Made by a program: the position numbers and the translations under genes
Notes under the pieces: generated by a model
The model's input: only the letters and a program-made list of their open reading frames with translations
The model's database searches: none
What the model was told of the DNA's origin: nothing
Part shown: one piece after another, positions 46,086 to 56,807 of the stretch
How positions within the stretch are numbered: position 1 is the first letter of the stretch
How the letters are laid out: each line of letters opens with the position of its first letter
Assembly: GCF_011745365.1 (NCBI RefSeq)
Contig: NW_024468910.1
Span: 3,748,068 to 3,812,067 of the forward strand
Reading direction: 5' to 3'
Length of the DNA stretch: 64,000 bases
Source of the DNA: Cryphonectria parasitica EP155
Lineage: Eukaryota; Ascomycota; Sordariomycetes; Diaporthales; Cryphonectriaceae

Positions 46086-46908
46086 TTTGAATTGTCTCTT
46101 CACAATTGGTCAATGCGGCTTGCAGATGGGGGGAAAAATGTAGTGAGCGGTAGTGATTTCGTGTTGGGTGTAGAAGTCGTTCTCAAGACGGACTCATCCA
46201 GCTATACTTATACACCTGAGCCTCATGGGCTCGTCATGGTTCCCATCAACCTCGCGTCAATGGCCGGGTTTGTTAGGGCAAAGACCGAAACAAAACAGAC
46301 AGGGACATAGCTACCAGACGAAGTATGGTATATCCGTCTTCAAAACTACCTCGAGACATGACCTCCCAGCCGAAAGCAGTATTTGGTCTGTCTCGTGGAC
46401 CGTAGGAATTTAAGGCGTTTAGGCCTTAGCTCCGAGGGACGCCAATGCGCTATCATAGTACAGTGGGTGGCCTTGATGCGCTAGCCGTTGGAGAACCCTG
46501 GTTGGAGGAAGCTCCTTCGCAGTGGGTCTTGTGGCTTCCCAACAAGTGCCGACAATTGCACGCTCGCTCTTATGACATAACGACCATTCGCTACTTTGTG
46601 CTGATAAATCCGTGAGTCGTTGCAATATATGTCGTCCATAGAACACCAAAAACGGGTGCCTAACTGGATGCCAAATTACTCCGTTGTCCGAAAGAAGCAG
46701 AGGCTCCCAGTGCGGGCATGCTGGACTTTGCTCAAGGCTGATGAAACTTCGCAGTCCGCACGTTGTCCGAAGGATGCAGCATCGTCGGCACGGACAAGCC
46801 AACCTCTGCATGAGGTGCCTCATCTGGAGCCACCTCCCTCTCCCGCTGTATTGTAAGACTGCTGCTCTCGGGCGGTATGATCTGGTCTGGGCCGACATGC
46901 TCATAAGC
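46086..46908. other. Intergenic region
   Basis: This lies between the SDR gene's promoter and the 3' end of the Sld5 gene. A 161-codon minus-strand frame (46904-46419) begins 5 bases after the Sld5 stop but shows no recognisable motif, so I regard it as chance. Nothing else is seen. Confidence 0.5.
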
Positions 46909-47802
46909 TCACACCAACTCGGCGTTACCAGCGTCGACCAGAGCTTTCGCGTCGGACCATCTCAAGATGAGGATGTCTCCATTCTTTCCATTTAAGCTGC
47001 CGTCCTCGTCTGTGCCTTTCCCCACGACCAGACAGTCCCTCAGTAGGCGGATGAACACCGCCGTATCGAGATCTGGCGCATCGATCATGCTAATATTGCC
47101 GGCGGTGTCATTGAGGTTCTGCAGGTTCGGTGGGAACGAGGATAAGAACGAGGAGAGATAGTGGTTATGGAGCATAGCCTGGTGGCGGGTCGCGTAGGCA
47201 AGCTCCGTCTCGGAGAGGCGCGCGCGCAATGTGGGCGTGGAGAGGTAGTGCAGTGTATGCTTGTCAATCTGTGGTTGTGACATGAAGGTCAGCCTCGCCC
47301 TAACACAGACACCGGGCTGTCCAGCCTCTTGTGCACTCTCTCTCAAGTCAAGAGGTGGCCGGCCGGCCTCGAACCGCAGAGGCAAGATTTCAGACATACC
47401 TTTGCTATCCTCGCGCGCACATAGCTGCGCACAATGTATTTGTATCGCTCCAGTTCGGTCTGGATCACGATCAAGGCAAAGTTGGTCTTTGGGTCCATGT
47501 CGCCGGTCATGTCCTCCACCTTCTCGATCTGGGCCTTAATGCGCTGGTTGATACGCTCGAATAGTCCATCTGCTGGCCACCTACGGGAATCCTCCAAGCG
47601 TTCAGTCAGCCTCTACGCTAGTCTCGTGCAGATTTTGACGGCAATAAAAGCAGCAGGGGGAGGAGGAAGATGCGCACTCTAGAAGCTCCGGAGCGCATCG
47701 CTCAGCAACCCAAGCACGCGTGAGGGCCTGCAAGTCGCGGATCTCGTGGGGTACCGTGTCGAAGCTGGGGTCGACCTCACGAAGGATGTCATCGATATCC
47801 AT
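46909..47802 (-). CDS. SLD5: GINS complex subunit Sld5
   Basis: Three exons (47802-47678, 47580-47400, 47268-46909) give 221 residues, a normal length for Sld5. The N-terminal acidic [11 protein letters not shown] is followed by the alpha-helical A domain ([20 protein letters not shown], then a helix ending [18 protein letters not shown]). The C-terminal B domain includes [12 protein letters not shown] and [23 protein letters not shown] at the very end. GINS joins Mcm2-7 and Cdc45 in the replicative CMG helicase. The introns are 97 and 131 nt. It is co-directional with the SDR gene but about 820 bp away, so it is separately transcribed. Confidence 0.93.
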
Positions 47803-49023
47803 GGCGACTGCTGTTTCTAAAGTTGAACAGTCAGGGCTTTCCTATGCCTATACAGCCGTGTAGCGATGACAATTGAAGAGAGGCGAGATTCCTGTTTCCG
47901 TCTGAATTCCAAAAATGAAGTTTTGGCGCGTCGCGACTACCACGACGAAAGCCGTAGTGAGGGGTTGTGGGGCCTTGTCTCTGAGCAGGGGGCTGCCCTG
48001 GCAAGCTGACACTGGCACCGGGGTACTATGTACATCATACTAATCCAGTAGTACATGTATTACTACTAGCATGTTCTATTAGAGCGTGCTTGTAATTGAC
48101 GGCTTACATATATTACTCCTAGGCAACTTGAGTAGTTGCACAAATAGCTTTTGAACACTCAAGTAAATTTTGCTGTGGTGCTGCGCCTTCATACTATTCA
48201 GTTTCTCCAATGTGTCAGTATACTTACAGCCTGTACAATAACTGTGACTATTTTCTAGTGTAACATTGAAGACTCCCTCCACTGCTCAGCGGTTCACTTG
48301 TGCTATGATGTGCTCTAGCCTAGACTCAGGATCGCAGGATCATTACTACGTAATAAACCAGGAGGACTTACTGCCCCCATTGACCATGTGTTCGTGATTA
48401 CATCTCTTGTAATTAAAACCCCTGAGGACGTTTGTAAATGGGGTCTCTCTCTACAGCAGCATCAGAAGTGTGGGATCCATGAGTGGCATCAGCACTGGAA
48501 CACAGCCATCCGTCCGGCCTATCTTGCACTGTACATCTCGTAATTAACTTGGGAGTTGATTAGATCAAGACCCGAGCTCATTGAACATGGGTTATTTGCC
48601 CTAGTCTGAGCACTTACATTCCCCCCTTAGCTAGTACACGAAAATATATTGAGTCATCGTTTCTTTTACTTCTACAGTAATGCGTACATAGTTTCAAGAT
48701 GCTTTGATCGGTCTAAGCTGGTTGTCTTCCGACCCACAGCCAACTACGTGGCACTAGACTTGATCTTGTGTCAAGAAAGAGAAGAAATTGAGAAGAAACT
48801 AAAAACAAGACGAGACATATAGTGTATACTAATTTTGTATAAATATCACCCTGCATTAATCGAGTTTCTCCTCTCAAGAGAATCCACGTCCGACTTTTTC
48901 TTTGCGGCGCAGATCAGACTCTGAGAATCTTTAATGACAGCACAGAATCTTTTGTTACAGTAATTACTCTCTTGGATTCGAAGACCATACATCTGTGTCT
49001 AAGACAAATTCACCATACTCACC
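47803..49023. other. Intergenic region, divergent promoters
   Basis: This AT-rich region between Sld5 (minus strand) and the Ser/Thr-rich membrane protein (plus strand) has repeated TAGTA/TACTA-like words around 48025-48070. No coding sequence is seen. Confidence 0.55.
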
Positions 49024-50423
49024 ATGGGTTCAACGTCCACATCGATCATCTGGTGGCCATACCTGACCACTGTTTATTATACAGAGCCCACGAGGACCCC
49101 AGTCCCCGCGGCTTCGTCCTGGACCACCATCGGCTTGACCTCGTCGCCATCCCCAACCTCAGTCTCTTCCACCTCTTCCATGTCAAGTCTCTCCTTTGCC
49201 TCCTCTCCCCTTTCTTCGTCGTCTTCTTCTCTGGCGACCATGCCCCTTCCGAGCTCCAGTCCGATGCCAGCCCAAGATACCACAACGGCAGTCGCTCAGC
49301 AGCAGCCTGGACCGAAGCTCAGCAAGATGGAGATTATCTGGATAGGCGCGACTTCAGGTTTTGTGGTCATGTAAGTAGTCCTACTACATTATCTTCAACC
49401 TCTCTTTTCTTGAAATTCAACTGACCATATGTCAATTCTGCCTTTTCAAGAGTTGCGATCTTCCTGATAATCTTTTGGGTCTTCATCCGCCGCCGCTCTC
49501 GTCGAATACAAGTTCCAGACGGGCCTCAAAACCCAACCATGTGGACTAGGCCCTTCAGACCTTTCAGCCGGAGCCAGAACCAGAGAAGACCCAGAATGTG
49601 GGCTGACCTCCCCATCTCTGAGCCCCGGCGCCTAGGGCAGTCATCTAGGGCGCTTCTCCCGTGGGGTGCGAATGGAGAGCACCGCAAAACACCTGTCATT
49701 ACCGTCCAGCCTGCCCGGCGCCAGCGACAAGTCGTCGATATCGGCTTCTACTCGGGCGCCGGTGTCGACCACGTTCAGACGCAGATGAGCCAGAATCAGC
49801 ACGCCGACGTGGGCTTTTACTCTGGCGAGGCGATCGACCAGGTGCAGCAGAATGAGCAGCCCCAGCCCCAGCCCCAGCCCCAGCCCGCCGGCGGAAACAG
49901 AGGCTATGACCTCTTCATCGGAGCAAGGAACCAACTCCGGCTCAACGCGGCCGTGAACCTGTTTCACCGAGCGACAGAGGAACTCGGGGAACACGTTGCG
50001 GCTCAAGCAAATCCTCCACGGTCCCCCACGCCATCTGACCATGGCAGCCTGGAAGGAGGCGCCAGCCTGAGGCGCTTCAAGAGCATTCGGCAGTACGTCT
50101 GCAGCTATGTACCACGGGTCTCCAGCAGCACACCGCAGAGTCGGAGTTCCACGTCTCTGGTCGCCGCCATCTCCACCACAGAACAACAACAAGAAGACGG
50201 CGCCGAGCTGCACTCCGAAGGCCCAGACGCTACCATCGTCGAGAACAGCGACGGGTTGTCTTCGCGCCCCTGGGACTCGTCCGAGTATGCGGGCAGCATC
50301 AGCTCGCTGACCGATGTCGCGCCTGCGTCCGCGGTGATGGCTGTCAGGAGGAACGCCATGTCTGCTGTGATTGTCAACATTGGCGGTCGATCGTCGGCGC
50401 AGCGTCGACCAGTCCGAGTCTAG
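49024..50423 (+). CDS. Ser/Thr-rich single-pass membrane protein
   Basis: Two exons (49024-49370, 49451-50423) give 439 residues, with an 80-nt intron inside the transmembrane segment. Residues 20 to about 95 are almost entirely Ser, Thr and Pro, suitable for heavy O-mannosylation. The membrane helix (IIWIGATSGFVVMIVAIFLIIFWVFI, about residues 104-128) is followed by a basic stop-transfer signal (RRRSRR). The cytosolic part is basic and contains FYSGAGVD and FYSGEAID repeats and a QPQPQPQPQP stretch. No long signal peptide is evident, so the orientation is inferred from charge. The layout resembles fungal wall-stress sensors but there is no WSC cysteine domain. The function is unknown. Confidence 0.75.
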
Positions 50424-50963
50424 GTAGTCAAGTCGTTGAGCATTATAGCCATGAAAGGGCTGTAAGTTTTTCTTCCATCTTGAGGTGTGGGTGGGTGGAT
50501 TTGCATTCTCTTGGGTACAGTTGGTTCGTCATTATATGCCTTGCATTACTGTACATAATTATTATGAAGTTTCGGGCAATTAAGATCGGGTGGGTTTGGC
50601 ATCGTACTGTTCTGGTGTTCAAATGGTCGAGATGTCGATATTCGAGTTTCAAAAAGCAGAGAGGTATTGGCATTGTGAAGAGCGTCACGAGGTTATTGAC
50701 ATAGCATGATTTGTGGTTCTCGGATGGAAACATGCCGTGATGCTTATTCAAGTACGCTTGGAATATTGTCTGCCAAGCAACGATGCTCTAGTCATTCATG
50801 AGAAAGAATAAAGTACATAATTATCTTGTTTCGTATGAAAGCACAACTTCCACGCGTACTCATCTGCTGCAGACATGTCGAAACAAGGTGAAATCATGCC
50901 GTCTTGTATACCTCTATATCTATTCTTGCATGTGAGCACCTTATCATCCACTTCTGTGCTGGA
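50424..50963. other. Intergenic region, convergent 3' flanks
   Basis: The membrane-protein gene (plus strand) and the old yellow enzyme gene (minus strand) converge here. AT-rich sequence only; nothing else is seen. Confidence 0.55.
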
Positions 50964-52421
50964 TCAAATCCTCTGCGAGTCTGGCCACTCTCCGCGCATG
51001 TACTGGTTAGGCCACTTGACCTGGACCCCGAGGTGCCGAGCCGCCCTCAACACAAACTCAGGCTCCCTGAGGAACTGCCTCGCGATGATGACCACGTCCG
51101 CCTTGGCATTGTCCTCATGCACCTCGGCCGAGGTGCCCAGCGAGTGCTTGCAATCACCCATTTCCGGGTCCTCGCCAACAACATACGAGCAGGTATTCTG
51201 CACGATGTCCCGGGCCATCTCGGCGTCGGTGATCATGCCCACGGCACCAATGAGCATCTTGTCCTTGCCGGCCTTCTTGAGGCTGGCTCGGATCTCGCCG
51301 GCCAGGTTGACCTGGTAATACGGGTGGATCTGGATCTTCTGGTCGACGGCGTTTCCGCCAGACGAGACGTCTAGGAGGTCGACGCCCAGGTCGGGGAGCA
51401 CGTGGGCCAGCTGGATGCTCTGGGGCAGGTCCCAGGTCTCCTTTCCGCTCCACTCCATCCACTCGGTGGCTGAGATTCGGACAAAAAGGGGCATGGTGTC
51501 TGGGATAGCAGCCCGGACGGCCTTGATGACCTCGATCAAGAAACGAATGCGGTTCTCAAAGCTGCCGCCGTACTCATCGGTCCGTTGCTGGAACAAGTAA
51601 GGATTTTATTAGCAGACAGAATCTCTCAAACTGATTATAGCATCAAAGTGAACCAAAAAAAAAAAAAAAAAAGAAGAATAGAAAACGAAGTTGAAAGTAC
51701 TCACATTACTAAGAGGCGACATGAAGGCAGTCTGAAGATAGCCATGCGCCCCATGGATCTCAATCACATCAAAACCTGCCTCCACAGCCCTCTTAGCCGC
51801 AGCGCCAAACGCCTCCACCGTCTCCCGGATCTGCTCGACCGTCATCTCCTTCACCTGCGGATACGTGTGCGAGAAGGGAATCGCGCTGGGCCCCCACACA
51901 TTGTCAGGCCAGCCGCCCACGTCCTCACCCGCGACGTGAGGCTTGCCCCTCTGGCCATGCCACGGCGCCAGCGTGCTCGCCTTGCGCCCTGCATGGCTCA
52001 GCTGGATGCCGGCCTTGTGGCCCTGCGAGTGGATAAAATCCGTGATGCGCCGCAGCGGTGCAATCTGGCTGTCCTTCCACAGGCCCGAGTCCTCGGGCGA
52101 GATGCGCCCGTTCGGCAGGACCGCCGTGGCCTCGACAATGGTGAGGGCGGCGCCGCGTGCGCTGAGGGTGCCCAGGTGCACGAGGTGCCAGTCGGTCAGG
52201 TGGCCGTCATCGGCCGAGTACTGGCACATGGGCGACACCACGAAGCGGTTGGCGAGGGTGACGCTGCGGATGGTGAGAGGCTGGAAGAGGGTGGGGATCT
52301 TGTGCGGATCTTGTGGGTCCAGCGCCGTGGCTGTTCCCGCGGGAGGCTCCTGAGCGGGTGTGTAGAAGGGGACGCCCTGCGCAGGCTTGCTTGCCGTTGG
52401 TTTGGTGAGAGGAGTACTCAT
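50964..52421 (-). CDS. Class III old yellow enzyme (NADH:flavin oxidoreductase, YqjM-like)
   Basis: Two exons (52421-51705, 51587-50964) give 446 residues. The barrel starts after an unusual Pro/Thr-rich extension of about 40 residues. C66 in SPMCQYSADDG is the flavin-modulating cysteine of the class III (thermophilic-like) group, and the substrate-binding His pair H223/H226 lies in IEIHGAHGYLQ. Other family marks are AGIQLSHAGRKAS and RTDEYGGSFENRIRFL. These FMN enzymes reduce activated C=C bonds with NAD(P)H; the in vivo substrate is unknown. The 117-nt intron carries an A-run of about 18 bases on the plus strand (the splice polypyrimidine tract) at about 51656-51672. Confidence 0.93.
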
Positions 52422-52953
52422 CTTGGTGACGCTGGGGGAAGAATGATAATAGTAAACTTGTTGGAAATCATAAATGGTCTTTTGGTGAATAATACTGAAT
52501 GAATCACTTGGTAGTAGAAGACCGGTGCATGCTCGTTAGGTTCAGGTGTTCACTCACTCCCCAGACGTCCTTTTATAAGATTGTTGACCATGTCTAGACA
52601 ATGCGGAGATCGCCTCACAGAGGCACTTACTTCGTCATGATGTCTGCAATGTAACTGGGAGCTTAGTAATGACTATGCACTGCATGCATTAAGCCGCATC
52701 GCTGCTTGTATTAGTGAGCGGGTAGGCGGGAGGTTTTCCCGCTCCTGTTGTGTTGAGACGTCTGCTGTTGGTCGTCGCTGTCAATCATATTCCGACTTCC
52801 CAATGTCGTTCAAGATGCCATCTGAGGGAATATTCAATGCAACAAAAGTAGGTCTTGTTGACTAAGCTTGCTCGAGACGACACACAGTTTGATTAGATTG
52901 TTTAGAGCCTATGACTAAGTAATTACCTGCTTCGTGTTTTTAGCATCTTTTTC

Positions 52954-52957
<4 letters not shown>

Positions 52958-53003
<46 letters not shown>
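52958..53003. repeat. CT dinucleotide microsatellite, about 23 units
   Basis: An uninterrupted CT run, the longest simple repeat in the window. It is upstream of the old yellow enzyme gene but over 500 bp from its start. Confidence 0.95.
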
Positions 53004-53004
<1 letters not shown>

Positions 53005-54076
53005 ATATTACATTTGGGGGAATTACTCACTATGCATACTTCTCATCGCCAAGACGCATCATGTTTGATTGCCAGTCAAGGCGCCCACCCCTTCACTTTT
53101 CTTTATATGAAAGCTCTAAACAACCTAGTGGAACCTTTGGATTTCTATCAAGAATCAACAAGATGGGTCTCACAGTTTATCTCCCTTTATCTTATTAATG
53201 TCATTGCAGCCCACAATTTCCGTGGCTCGGCTGGAGAACGCGTTAGCAGCAATTACGCAGGCATGGATTGGGGGCTGGAATTGCGCAGGGGAGTCAGTAC
53301 GAGAGGGGGCATGAAAACACTCGTCAAGACCGCGTTGTGTATGACGATTGGTCCTCGCGCCTCAGCATTGAGGATTGTTCATTGTGAGACCGTTATCGAA
53401 AAACCCCAAATGCCATAAGCAACAAAGACTGCAGTTTATCAGCCTGCGTAATCACTTTTGCACAGTCTCAAGAGAGAGACTCCTCGGATGGACGGCTGAC
53501 AGTGTAGTTTTCAAGACGCAGGGTCATGCATGTTTATTCTTTTTATGAACATCCGCTCTGGACATGGCACATCAAACCTATTTCAAGGACAGGGCCCAGC
53601 ATTCTCGAGCTATGCTGAAAGAGCAACTGCCGGACACATTCATACCATGGTACATAACAGTTGGTGAATTTAACATGCTGTCATATACGGGCGGTGAACT
53701 AGTTCCTGAGTCGTGCTCAGGCTTTTGTTAATCTCCCGTTGGCTGTGCTCGTTGCAAGGACTGACTGGGGTTTATAGAACACGGACCTAAGACAGGCAGT
53801 GGGTGATATACTTTTACCCGAAGGAACCAAATCCACTTCTCCGCGATGATTGATCATGCGTTTCGGCCTGCGACGCAACTCCAATGATCTTCCCTCAGAT
53901 GCACTGTAGCATTACTATGGTTAGATGGGTAATATTGGTCATCCCAGGCAGGTTCTGTAGAGCTTCTTTCGCAGCGACCTACTAGTATTTGAGTGACAAG
54001 ATACCATCGAGGAGGTACAAGTGCACTCAAGACGCACGGCCACAAAGTACGCGACTAGTTTTTTCAGTACGAAACC

Positions 54077-54117
54077 ATAGTACATTGTACAATAAACTGT
54101 ACAATAAAATGTACTAT
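54077..54117. repeat. AT-rich inverted repeat enclosing a direct repeat
   Basis: Ten-base arms at 54077-54086 and 54108-54117 are exact reverse complements. Between and overlapping them, an 11-base unit (TGTACAATAAA) occurs twice, at 54086-54096 and 54098-54108. Further TATA/CTATA words follow to 54160. Confidence 0.75.
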
Positions 54118-55114
54118 AGACTATACTATATAAACTGTATCATAATACTATGTAGGTAAACACAGATGACCCCACTATGCACTTAAGTCTTCGCCACCCA
54201 GTGACAGCTAGAACAAAATGGAGTCAAGGACCTCACTCTATAAAGATTTCCCATGTATAATCTTTTCAGTGCTGTTCGAGCCTCTGCCGATATCTCTTCG
54301 CAAGCTCACCCCACTTTCCAGTCAGCCTCCTCAGGGGGTACACCGGACTTTTTTTTCCTGTTGGCAGCGCGCGGAGCTGCATTTCCCCCCCGTTTCAAGT
54401 GCCCTGATAATAGCGGACCCCAGTAGCACAAAACCCTAGAACGGAAACGAGTCGCGATATGACGGTTTATTGGAAAATAAGATTTCTTTGGCGACATGGA
54501 TAAAGCGGATTATAAGCGAGGATTGAAACGATGGGATTTGCAAAAGACTCCGCCATGTGGTCGGGAACTAAACCGGTGGAGCAGCAGATGGGAGAGAAAA
54601 AGAGATCTCGAAGCTTGCTTTATACCTAAATCGGACCAACCGCCCCTGCTTCCTATCGCTTCAACCTGGTTGAAGACCTGGTGCCCTTGTGGATATGAGC
54701 CTCGACGATCCATCTTCTTTGACGAGAGCTAAAGCCCCCTCAGCGCAGATGCCCGCCTGCTGGGTCACCTCCTGGATCATTCATTGCAACGGTTGCAGGG
54801 TGGGGCTCAACACATCGGTTCGAGAAACAAAAGATCTGATGGCCCAGCTCTCCCTGACGGGAGGGATGTCTGTTTCGTAGTTCTACGTAAGGCTATCATG
54901 AACCTTTGAATGTGCACTTGCTGGCCAGGATGCGTTTTTGAACCCAAATCCCCCTTTACAGAGACGTTCCGTCTGGTGAGCAGGCCGGTTCCAAGTTATA
55001 TTCCTCAGCCTCAGGCTTCTTTCTTTGGGCGTGGACGCCATTCCAGTTCTCAGCCGACGAATTTCCATTACGATAATCCAGAAGACGGGAGTGAAAACAT
55101 CACATCTGGCAATT

Positions 55115-56807
55115 ATGACTGGATCTCTGTTTGCGTCCATAGGGACCGTCGACAACCTCGATGCTCCGACGCCGTTTTTCAACCATCCGGCGGCCATGTA
55201 TGGGGTCGCTATTGGATGTTTGGTATGTTTTGTTTTATTTATTCCACTTCTTGGACCCAGGTTTCGGCGTGGCGGCAATGCTGACCAACCTTATAGGCAC
55301 TCATGACAATCTGTACGGGCCTTCGGTTATATGTCAGATTCTTCGTGACATGCTGTCCTGGTATTGATGACGCTTTCATCATCATGCTTTTTGTATGTCA
55401 AATGGTCGCATGTGCTCTGGCGGGCACATCAACTCAGCATCTGCGGCTTGCTAACCAAGATGAACAGCTATCAACATGGGTGGCGACGGTTGGCTCGCTT
55501 GTTTGTAAGTTTCTGTCGCGCATGGTTTCTGGCCTTCTGCGCAATATTTACTGACTGCTACTGAAGTGGTGAATGCCGGACTGGGCAAACATCTCGTGCT
55601 TCTCGGCGACGATGGTATCGTAAGATTTAGCCAGGTGTTCTGGTGGGCAAATGGCACATACAACATGTCAGTCCTGTCCTCGTACTCGTGCATTAACGGC
55701 ACATTCAAGTATCCCCATTCTCGATACATCATTCGATCAGCATCTAGTCTTAGTGGATATGGGACCTGTCGCTTGTGCTGACCAACAACAAAACAGGGCT
55801 CTCACATTCGTCAAACTGTCTCTGCTTACACAATACCTCCGGCTGTTCCAAGAGCACGCTCATCTGGCGCTGATGGACAGACGTAGGCATCTCACCATCG
55901 GACTCATCATAGCGGCCGCGCTCTGGGGACTTACCTACAGTTTCCTGGCCTGGGTGCCATGCATTCCCATCTCGGGCCTCTGGAACTCAACCGAGACTGC
56001 CGTGCGGTATGCATATGGGTCACAAGACATCGATGTGTTTGTGGGAACGTACATCTCGCATGCAACTCTGAACATGACTCTGGACATTGCTGTGCTCTCT
56101 ATTCCCTTGTCCACATGGGGAATGGGGAAGGAGGAAGGAGTGGACAAGAAATCGCGCGTGGCACTTATCGGGCTCTATGTGGTGGGAGCAGTGTAAGTTG
56201 TCACTTATCCAACGCCACTGACAAGTCTTCTTTCTTTCCCTCACTTCCACTCAGAGGAAGACGGGGGGCCTAAATATATTTGCTGACAAGGTCTTCCAGA
56301 GTCCTGGCATGCTCCATCGTCCGTTTTGGCGTCGTTGTCAACAACAGAGCCTCCACGAAACCCGAGTTCGACCCGAGCTTTTACGGAGCCACATCGATCG
56401 GCCTATCCATCATCGAAATCAACGTCGCGACGATCGTGGCGGCCCTGCCGGTCTTCTGGCCGCACCTGCGGGAGAACCTCGACAAGATTCTCATCACACG
56501 GGAGGTGGAAATCAGGGTGACCAGCGGCTCGGGCTTTGACCAGCTCTACAACGACAACGGAACCTCGAAGCGCAAGTCCCAGTGGCCGACGAATTTCACC
56601 AAGACCCCCTCGGCCACGACAGAAGTGGTTGCGTTGGGGACTCTCAAGTCGAACAAAAGCGGTGGTCAGGGTACAGACAATGATCAGGGCGATTTCAACA
56701 TCAGTGGATCAAAAGGCGGAGCAACCAACAGCAAGTCTCATACTAGGCTCAAGAGCTCTCTCAGCGTGTCCAGTATGAGCAAGGAAATTCTCATACAGAA
56801 GCATTGA
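55115..56807 (+). CDS. Fungal rhodopsin-like seven-helix membrane protein (Pth11-related, no CFEM)
   Basis: Six exons (55115-55222, 55297-55392, 55468-55504, 55567-55675, 55797-56192, 56300-56807) give 417 residues with matching phases. The fungal rhodopsin-domain family is recognised by MYGVAIGCLALMTICTGLRL, YVRFFVTCCPGIDDAF, NAGLGKHLVLL, FWWANGTYNMSV, VKLSLLTQYLRLF, YSFLAWVPCIPISGLWN and the final RFGVVVNNR. These are seven-helix plasma-membrane proteins related to Pth11 receptors that act in surface or host sensing. The N-terminal cysteine-rich CFEM domain of Pth11 is absent. The C-terminal 150 residues are a Ser/Lys-rich cytosolic tail. Exon 3 is only 37 nt, and the fourth donor (GTCCTC) is non-consensus but is the one that restores frame and motif. 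Confidence 0.85.

Larger units (their letters stand above)
52422..55114. other. Large gene-free region with microsatellite and AT-rich palindrome
   Basis: No supported gene in 2.7 kb. A CT dinucleotide repeat of about 23 units lies at 52958-53003, and an AT-rich inverted and direct repeat lies at 54077-54117. Short frames in 54200-54900 have no recognisable motifs. This may be repeat-derived DNA. Confidence 0.55.

Noticed and set aside
46419..46904. 161-codon minus-strand frame directly after Sld5
   Set aside because: It begins 5 bases after the Sld5 stop, in the expected 3' UTR, with no recognisable motif or intron.
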